NCBI GenBank assembly: GCA_964452115.1
Contig: CAYVKY010000072.1
Location: 1 to 11,387, forward strand
DNA from: CAYVKY01 sp964452115
Lineage (GTDB): Bacteria; Bacteroidota; Ignavibacteria; Tepidaquicellales; Tepidaquicellaceae
DNA length: 11,387 bases
Direction of reading: 5' to 3'
The translations under genes and the position numbers were made by a program. The stretch's first letter is position 1; each line of letters begins with the position of its first letter. This document shows, piece after piece, positions 6,442-11,387 of the stretch. The notes under the pieces were generated by a model. The model was not told where the DNA came from. It worked only from the letters and a program-made list of their open reading frames with translations, and did not search any database.

Positions 6442-7594
6442 ACAGGAAGCAAACAAAATATTAACCGGAATAATTATTTTTTCCATATATGCTTTATATT
6501 CCGTTTTAATATTTTCAATTGCTGCACTGAATATTTTTTTCGGAGCTGCATTTATTTTATGGATTATTAAAATTGCAGTAAACCCGGACAGGAAATTCCA
6601 AAAAACTGACCTTGATATTGCTTTTCTTCTTTACTTCCTGACTCGTTTGATTTCAATACCGCTTTCAATAAATATTTCTTCAAGCCTGCCTAAAATCTGG
6701 TCTGAACTTTTATTCTTCTCAATATACTTTATCATTACCACGAATTTCAGGGAAGAAATCAAAACGAAGTCCATTTATATACTGCGGATTTTATCATTCA
6801 CTTCTGCTGCAGCATCCGTAATCGGAATTTATATGTTCCTTTCAAAAACCGCAGAGCGCGCACAGTCAACAACTTCCGGATACTACACTCTCGGCATATA
6901 TCTTACTGCGTGTCTTGCGATTATTATGATGCAGCCCGGCAACAAAAAATTATTTTCAAATAAACTTTATTATTATCTTTATATTTTCATCACTGCTGCC
7001 GGAATAATATGCACGCTTGACAGAATGCATTGGATTATTACCGGAATACTTTTCATAGTAATTTCCATAATTAATAAAGATTACAAACCGGTATTAATTT
7101 TTGCCGGCATAGCTGCGGTTTTGATTCTTGCAATTCCTGACGTGGGTGCAAGATTAATGAAACTCATATATCTTAAATCGAATATGAGTGACAGGGATAT
7201 TGTATTTCAGGGTTTCCTGAATATCGCAGATAAGAAACCTGTATTCGGGTTCGGTTTGAATACATTTTCCGAAATTTTTCCTTTAAAAGAAAAGCTTGTT
7301 GACAAGGGTGTAGGCAGCTGGCACAACGATTATATTCAGATTTATGTGGAAAGCGGGCTTGTGGGTTTACTGGCAGTACTTTATATGATATTCAGAATTT
7401 ACAAAACAGCAATAAAAAGTTTAAAAAGAATATCATCTGAAAATAAAAATCTGATTATCGGTTTAATGCTCAGCCTTGCCACGATGTTTATTGCCGGCGG
7501 GTTCATAGATACTCTTTGTTCATTTCTCTTCAGACTGGAAATAGCGATTATTGCGGTGATTTGCACTGCGCCGAAATTAAAAGAAAATTCTTAA
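6431..7594 (+). CDS. O-antigen ligase/polymerase-like membrane protein (WaaL/Wzy_C family)
   Basis: A polytopic inner-membrane protein of about 387 residues with roughly ten hydrophobic segments. The family transfers or polymerises undecaprenyl-linked glycan at the periplasmic face (WaaL attaches O-antigen to lipid A-core). Seen: a large periplasmic loop late in the protein with PVFGFGLNTFSE, then W297-H298-N299-D300 in SWHNDYIQIYVESGLVGL. This is the diagnostic Wzy_C signature, with a histidine equivalent in position to the catalytically important WaaL His. Two starts are possible: GTG 6398 (398 residues, 44-bp overlap with nadK) or TTG 6431, preferred because of the AGGAG 8 nt upstream and because the protein then reaches its first membrane helix quickly. 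Neighbouring core glycosyltransferases and an MsbA-like exporter fit an LPS role, but ligase and polymerase cannot be told apart here. The stop overlaps the convergent permease gene by 4 bp. Confidence 0.85.
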   Translation: MTNRQEANKILTGIIIFSIYALYSVLIFSIAALNIFFGAAFILWIIKIAVNPDRKFQKTDLDIAFLLYFLTRLISIPLSINISSSLPKIWSELLFFSIYFIITTNFREEIKTKSIYILRILSFTSAAASVIGIYMFLSKTAERAQSTTSGYYTLGIYLTACLAIIMMQPGNKKLFSNKLYYYLYIFITAAGIICTLDRMHWIITGILFIVISIINKDYKPVLIFAGIAAVLILAIPDVGARLMKLIYLKSNMSDRDIVFQGFLNIADKKPVFGFGLNTFSEIFPLKEKLVDKGVGSWHNDYIQIYVESGLVGLLAVLYMIFRIYKTAIKSLKRISSENKNLIIGLMLSLATMFIAGGFIDTLCSFLFRLEIAIIAVICTAPKLKENS

Positions 7595-8502
7595 TAAGGA
7601 ACACCGTCTGCCGCGGGGGGTTTTGTTGACTTACCTATAAATCCGATAAGCACGAGGATTGTAATAATATACGGAAGCATCTGTATAATCTGCGTAGGAA
7701 TATTTGTACCGGCAACCTGAAGTGAAATCTGAAGCGCTTCAAAAAATGAAAACATCAGGCACGCAAAGAAAATATTAACGGGTTTCCATTTACCTATAAT
7801 CATAGCTGCGAGTGCGATATATCCCCTTCCCGCAATCATTCCGTCACTGAAAGAATTCTGATAAGATGCAAGCCAGATGCCGCCGAGCGATGCAAGAAAT
7901 CCGCAGATTAATACTCCGTACAATTTATATAAACGCACTTTCACACCGACAGATTCTCCCGCTTCGGGATTTTCTCCTGCAGAGCGGAGGCGTAAACCGA
8001 ATTTTGTATTGAACAAAATATGATTTGATAAAAAAAGCAGTATGAAAGAAAATACAATTATGTAATCGCCTGTGATATTCTGCAGGTAAGGAATTTTATC
8101 CAGCAGCGGAATATCCGGTATGGAAGGCACGCGCGGAGAATTGCTGGAACTCTGGAAAAGATAAATAAGTAAAAATTTTGCAACCCCCGCCATCAGAAGA
8201 TTGAACCCAACACCCGTTACAATCTGATTCACTTTAAGTTTGATTGTAAATAATCCGTACAGCAGACTGAAAAGCAGGTTGGTTATGATTGCTGTAAGTA
8301 TGCCGATAAAAGGATTTCCCGTGAAATATGTGAAGAGTGCATAGCCGAGCGCACCTGTAATCATAAATCCTTCAACCGCAATATTTATCACGCCCGACCT
8401 TTCGGAAAAGTTTGCAGCATTTGCTCCAAGAAAATAAGGAGTGAACAGCCTGAGTACCTGCGCAAGAAATGCAAATGAAAATATGTTAATCAGAATATCC
8501 AT
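7591..8502 (-). CDS. Nucleoside-type ABC importer permease 2 (NupQ/YufQ-like)
   Basis: An integral membrane permease of 303 residues in the BPD_transp_2 family (the RbsC/LivH-like fold), forming a heterodimeric channel with the permease encoded just upstream. The N-terminal SERSGVINIAVEGFMITGA (33-51) is the hallmark of the YufQ/NupC subgroup that works with BMP-family lipoproteins in purine nucleoside uptake. About eight hydrophobic segments follow, with the EAA-like cytoplasmic region LRSAGENPEAGESVGV (GENPxAA-type coupling helix) contacting the ATPase. ATG follows the stop of the upstream permease directly (TAAATG). It is the last gene of the operon. Its stop overlaps the ligase-like gene tail to tail by 4 bp, leaving no room for a terminator between them. 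Substrate is inferred from the family; simple sugars are a less likely alternative. Confidence 0.88.
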   Translation of the reverse strand: MDILINIFSFAFLAQVLRLFTPYFLGANAANFSERSGVINIAVEGFMITGALGYALFTYFTGNPFIGILTAIITNLLFSLLYGLFTIKLKVNQIVTGVGFNLLMAGVAKFLLIYLFQSSSNSPRVPSIPDIPLLDKIPYLQNITGDYIIVFSFILLFLSNHILFNTKFGLRLRSAGENPEAGESVGVKVRLYKLYGVLICGFLASLGGIWLASYQNSFSDGMIAGRGYIALAAMIIGKWKPVNIFFACLMFSFFEALQISLQVAGTNIPTQIIQMLPYIITILVLIGFIGKSTKPPAADGVPY

Positions 8503-9543
8503 TTATATTTTCACCCTTTCAAAAATTTTATCGGATATTTTATCAATCGAAATAATGGACAAAATCACAACTGCCTGAACGACAAGCATAATCTCCTTCG
8601 GAATCATAGTGTTTACGGAAAGTCCGCCGTAATCCAGAAAGCCAAAGAGCAGCGATGAAAAAATAATGCCGATAGGATTATTCCTTGCAAGCAAGGCAAC
8701 TGCAATTGCAGTAAATCCAATATTATTTGAAAATCCGAGTTCGTAATACCCTTTATATCCCATCACGAAATTCATTCCGACAAGTGACGTCAGTCCTGCA
8801 CCTATAAAAAATGAAATCAGAATAATTTTATTGATTTTCAATCCGATATATCTTGATGCCTCCTCATTGTAACCTGCGCTCCTTAACTGATATCCCCACT
8901 TGGTTTTGTAAATCACAAAGTACGCTGCAACAGCAATTATAATTGCGATAACAAATGTCACATTAACAGATGAACCTTTAAAATAATCCGTAAATTCGGC
9001 AAACTTCGGCACCATCATCGAGCCGGGTATTTTTTCCGTGCGCACAGTTGCCTCTGCCGCAAGAAAATTTGTCAACAGATAATTAATAAACGCCATGATG
9101 ATAAAATTCATCATTATGGTAGTAATCACTTCATTAACGCCTTTTTTAATTTTTATCAGTGCAGTGAGATATCCTAATATTCCGCTGGCAATGAATCCTG
9201 CAAGAATGCTGACGGGAATGACAATCACGGGCGGCAGGTTTGAAAGTTTTATAATTACAAGTGCAATAACAAAAGAGCCAATATTCAGCTGTCCTTCTGC
9301 ACCGATATTAAACAGCGATGCGTGAAAACAGATTGCAACTCCGGTTGAAGCAATTATAAGAGGCGTGGCTTTAAAAAGCGTCTGCCCGAGTCCGTATCCG
9401 CTTCCGAAAACTTCCGAAAACATTACATAGAAAATGTCAAACGGTGACTTTCCCGCAAATATAATGATGAGGCTTGTGATAAGAAAAGTAACTACGATTG
9501 AAAGCGATATTGAAAAAATATTTTTTAGTAATTTTCTTTTCAC
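8503..9543 (-). CDS. Nucleoside-type ABC importer permease 1 (NupP/YufP-like)
   Basis: An integral membrane permease of 346 residues in the BPD_transp_2 family, partner of the following permease. Seen: a first membrane helix near residues 12-30, the KSPFDIFYVMF stretch, and NIGAEGQLNIGS (79-90), the conserved YufP/NupB motif. Several more hydrophobic segments follow, with the coupling segment LRSAGYNEEASRYIGL. The start is GTG at 9543, overlapping the ATPase stop as GTGA, so translation is probably coupled. The next gene starts immediately after its TAA. The two permeases are clearly different proteins, as in B. subtilis nupNOPQ and L. lactis nupABC, which favours nucleoside import over the single-permease sugar systems. 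Substrate remains unproven. Confidence 0.88.
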   Translation of the reverse strand: MKRKLLKNIFSISLSIVVTFLITSLIIIFAGKSPFDIFYVMFSEVFGSGYGLGQTLFKATPLIIASTGVAICFHASLFNIGAEGQLNIGSFVIALVIIKLSNLPPVIVIPVSILAGFIASGILGYLTALIKIKKGVNEVITTIMMNFIIMAFINYLLTNFLAAEATVRTEKIPGSMMVPKFAEFTDYFKGSSVNVTFVIAIIIAVAAYFVIYKTKWGYQLRSAGYNEEASRYIGLKINKIILISFFIGAGLTSLVGMNFVMGYKGYYELGFSNNIGFTAIAVALLARNNPIGIIFSSLLFGFLDYGGLSVNTMIPKEIMLVVQAVVILSIISIDKISDKIFERVKI

Positions 9544-11042
9544 GCGGTTTCTCCTATCATATATTTTCCGATATCACTTAAGAATTTATTCCTGTCTGAA
9601 TTTATCTGTTCGGATATTTCAAATAAATTATACTGTTTAACAAATCTGCCTTTATACAGCACTAACAGCACATCGGATAAAAGCAGAAGTTCATCGAGGT
9701 CTGTAGAGATTATTATTATTCCCTTTCCTTCGTTCTTAAGTTTTATGATTCTGTCATAAATAAATGACGAGGCTTTGATGTCCACACCTCTCGTCGGATG
9801 AGCAAATAAAATGACGTCCGAATTCTGAGTTACTTCCCTTGCAACAATTGCTTTCTGCTGGTTTCCGCCGGAAAGATACTGCATGGGAGTACCAGTGTAT
9901 GGAATTCTTAAATCAAATTCTTTTGAAATGTTATTTTCAGTTTCGTCAAGAATATTCCGGCTGAATATTTTTTTGGATTTATCTCTCAGAAGAATATTTT
10001 CACCTACCGAAAATTCTTTTATCATTCCTTTTTTCAGCCTGTCATCGGGAACAATGGAAATTTCATTTGCATTCGAAATAAATTCACCCGTAAACTTTTT
10101 ATTAAACCCGCAGATTATATCCGTAATCTCCGCCTGTCCGTTCCCTTCTACGCCGCAAATTCCGATTATCTCGGACGAATTAAGCGTCATCGAAATTCCG
10201 TTCAGTTTCAGAATCCTGCCTTTGGAAAGATAAATATTTTTTAGTTCGATTAATTTTTTATCTTTTATTTCCGTGCGCCCGTCAGGAATAATATTGCCTA
10301 TGTCACAATATTGTTTATCATCCGTTGCACCTATAATCTGCCTGCTGAGTTCATTCATATCGAGATTTTCTTTTTCGGAATGATATACAAGCCTGCCGTA
10401 CCTCAATACATATACATAATCCGAAATCTCTTTTATCTCGGCAAGCTTATGAGTAATAAGAATTATAGTTTTTTTCTCTTCTAAAAATTTTCTGATAATT
10501 TTAAAAAATTCCGTTATCTCATACGGCGAAAGCACCGCCGTGGGTTCATCCAGAATTATAATTTCGGAATTTCTGTACAGAAGTTTCAGAATTTCCGTTT
10601 TCTGCTGCTCGCTTATGCTGAGTTCGGAAACTTTTTTGTTTATATCAAGTCCCAGATGATAAGTATCAATCAGTTCGTTTAACCTTTTTGCCGCACGAGT
10701 TTTATCCAGTGAAAATCTGTTTGTAATTTCATCGCCAAGAACGGCGTTTTCCATAACCGTAAAATCTTCAATCAACATAAAGTGCTGGAACAGCATACCT
10801 ATGCCGCATTTGATTGCATCGTTTGTATTTTTGAAACTGACTTTATTTCCTCTTAAAAATATTTCCCCTGCGTCAGGTTTGTATGAGCCGAAAAGAATTT
10901 TCATCAGTGTGGATTTGCCTGCGCCGTTTTCCCCGATTATGCAGTTTACTTTATTTTCAAATATACCGAATGTAATGCTGTCATTTGCTACAGCATTTTC
11001 AAATCGTTTGCTTATGTTCTTAAACTCAATTATAGTCTGCAT
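9540..11042 (-). CDS. Nucleoside-type ABC importer ATPase, double NBD (NupO/YufO-like)
   Basis: A cytoplasmic ATPase of 500 residues with two fused nucleotide-binding domains, powering the two permeases encoded downstream. NBD1 is catalytic: Walker A GENGAGKST (37-45), variant signature LSISEQQ (141-147), Walker B D165 and E166 in IIILDEPTAVLSP, and THKLAEI carrying the H-loop. NBD2 is degenerate as usual in this family: GVEGNGQAE (297-305) replaces Walker A, LSGGNQQK starts at 390, and the Walker B region reads LFAHPTRGVD with H415 where relatives usually have Q. This layout is shared by RbsA/MglA sugar and YufO nucleoside ATPases; the two-permease operon points to the latter. It is the first gene of the leftward operon. 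The ATG lacks a Shine-Dalgarno sequence and is preceded by a 345-bp non-coding region. No BMP lipoprotein gene is seen beside it. Confidence 0.9.
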   Translation of the reverse strand: MQTIIEFKNISKRFENAVANDSITFGIFENKVNCIIGENGAGKSTLMKILFGSYKPDAGEIFLRGNKVSFKNTNDAIKCGIGMLFQHFMLIEDFTVMENAVLGDEITNRFSLDKTRAAKRLNELIDTYHLGLDINKKVSELSISEQQKTEILKLLYRNSEIIILDEPTAVLSPYEITEFFKIIRKFLEEKKTIILITHKLAEIKEISDYVYVLRYGRLVYHSEKENLDMNELSRQIIGATDDKQYCDIGNIIPDGRTEIKDKKLIELKNIYLSKGRILKLNGISMTLNSSEIIGICGVEGNGQAEITDIICGFNKKFTGEFISNANEISIVPDDRLKKGMIKEFSVGENILLRDKSKKIFSRNILDETENNISKEFDLRIPYTGTPMQYLSGGNQQKAIVAREVTQNSDVILFAHPTRGVDIKASSFIYDRIIKLKNEGKGIIIISTDLDELLLLSDVLLVLYKGRFVKQYNLFEISEQINSDRNKFLSDIGKYMIGETA

Positions 11043-11082
11043 AAAAAATAAGTCTGTAAAGATAATATTTTATAAATTTCAA

Positions 11083-11116
11083 AGCAGTGCAGAAAAATAT
11101 ATTTATCCCCACTGCT
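11083..11116. repeat. 7-bp inverted repeat in the importer leader
   Basis: AGCAGTG (11083-11089) and CACTGCT (11110-11116) are a perfect inverted repeat around a 20-nt AT-rich spacer, 41 bp upstream of the ATPase ATG. Its GC-rich arms stand out from the AT-rich surroundings. It could be a repressor operator with widely spaced half-sites, or a leader hairpin in the importer mRNA. It is not followed by a T-run on either strand, so a simple terminator is unlikely. Function unknown. Confidence 0.45.
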
Positions 11117-11129
11117 GTCCAAAATAAAA

Positions 11130-11200
11130 TCGGGAATTTTAATGAATTGATGATTCGGGATTATATTCAGTAATTATTTTTGAATTTTATTTTTTCGGGA
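11130..11200. repeat. Three direct TCGGGA copies with flanking AT-rich inverted repeat
   Basis: TCGGGA occurs at 11130-11135, 11155-11160 and 11195-11200 in the same orientation. An AAAATAAAAT tract (11121-11130) is inverted as ATTTTATTTT (11184-11193). The spacing of 25 and 40 bp is irregular, so phased protein binding sites are uncertain. Given the low complexity, the AT-rich arm match may be chance. The three GC-containing hexamers in about 70 bp are less expected. Confidence 0.3.
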
Positions 11201-11314
11201 CGAGTCCTCTCTTCTACTCTTAATCATGGGGAGGCAGAATAAAGCTCAATAATTAAAACAAATATTTCTTTAAACCGTCAGGAGAAAACAGACTTAGAAA
11301 TTACGGAATTCACA

Positions 11315-11343
11315 TTGACAAGTATTAAACTTACAATTATTAA
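11315..11343 (+). promoter_or_regulatory. Candidate sigma70-type promoter pointing off the right edge
   Basis: TTGACA (11315-11320), a perfect -35 hexamer, is followed by 17 nt and TATTAA (11338-11343; 4 of 6 matches to TATAAT). It would drive a rightward gene beyond the window, divergent from the importer operon. It is unlike the TTG-N20-TAnnTTTG type seen at clpB, which lowers confidence that the host polymerase uses it. Confidence 0.3.
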
Positions 11344-11349
11344 TTGTAA
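11331..11349. promoter_or_regulatory. Perfect 8-bp palindrome, possible operator
   Basis: TTACAATT (11331-11338) and AATTGTAA (11342-11349) are perfect inverted repeats around a 3-nt spacer, the size and shape of a dimeric repressor site. It overlaps the -10 of the rightward promoter candidate, where binding would block transcription. A degraded similar sequence lies near the right edge (CACAATT near 11370). The bases are mostly A/T, so chance occurrence must be considered. Confidence 0.35.
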
Positions 11350-11387
11350 TATATGTCCTGATATTGATTCACAATTATTATTCGTAA

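Larger units (their letters stand above)
11043..11387. other. 345-bp non-coding region upstream of the importer operon
   Basis: No frame longer than about 20 codons with a credible start was found on either strand when read by eye. The region holds the AGCAGTG/CACTGCT repeat, the three TCGGGA copies, and the promoter/palindrome pair near the edge. A GC-richer patch around 11195-11236 (GGGACGAGTCC, then GGGGAGG) could form short hairpins but matches no riboswitch or small-RNA class I recognise. No confident importer promoter of the TTG-N20-TAnnTTTG type was found. The length and GC-rich islands suggest a divergent regulatory region or long leader. Confidence 0.5.

Noticed and set aside
9883..10233. 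Plus-strand open frames antisense to the importer ATPase and permease genes
   Set aside because: Shadow frames of clearly functional ABC genes; no family motifs or independent signals.
11195..11300. Riboswitch or hammerhead-like ribozyme near the GC-rich patch
   Set aside because: No purine, TPP, cobalamin or fluoride core motifs, and the CTGACGG on the minus strand does not match the hammerhead CUGANGA core.
1..11387. tRNA, rRNA, CRISPR arrays, insertion sequences or phage genes
   Set aside because: No spaced repeats, transposase motifs, terminal inverted repeats with target duplications, or RNA-gene signatures were seen on either strand.

Overview
The window is AT-rich, densely packed bacterial DNA. 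Several features suggest a Gram-negative of the Bacteroidota/Ignavibacteria (FCB) side of the tree: an MsbA-type exporter next to LPS-core-type glycosyltransferases and an O-antigen ligase-like protein, almost no Shine-Dalgarno sequences before the start codons, and a TTG-N20-TAnnTTTG promoter in front of clpB. This placement is an inference; the window has no rRNA or other direct taxonomic marker. Nothing here looks like a mobile element, CRISPR array, phage or defence system.

Left end (1-1560): the minus strand carries the first 440 codons of the disaggregase ClpB. The N-domain and first AAA+ module are intact. The frame stops just inside the middle coiled-coil domain, and the remaining 140 bases to the edge do not encode the missing half in any frame. 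Two hairpins lie at and beyond this break, and the outer one is terminator-like. A 97-bp divergent spacer holds a candidate clpB promoter and separates it from the rightward cluster.

Centre (1561-7594): six rightward genes read as an envelope-glycan cluster with two housekeeping genes inside. In order they are a GT-B-like glycosyltransferase, a WaaE-like family 2 glycosyltransferase, an MsbA-like ABC exporter, a DUF1844 protein, NAD kinase, and a WaaL/Wzy-like membrane protein. Junctions are a 1-bp gap, an ATGA overlap, a 79-bp gap, an ATGA overlap and an 11-bp overlap, so there are probably one or two transcripts. The likely shared task is to build lipid-linked core sugars, flip the lipid and ligate or polymerise glycan. 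nadK and DUF1844 appear to be co-expressed passengers.

Right (7591-11042): a leftward three-gene operon encodes a nucleoside-type (BMP/Nup family) ABC importer: a double-NBD ATPase followed by two different permeases. Junctions are a GTGA overlap and a direct TAAATG abutment. The last permease overlaps the ligase-like gene tail to tail by 4 bp. The cognate BMP lipoprotein is not in the window. The final 345 bp (11043-11387) has no gene. It contains a 7-bp inverted repeat in the importer leader, three TCGGGA copies, and a TTGACA-N17-TATTAA promoter candidate overlapping a perfect AT-rich palindrome and pointing off the right edge.

Most of the window is ordinary. The best leads are the broken clpB and the non-coding right end.
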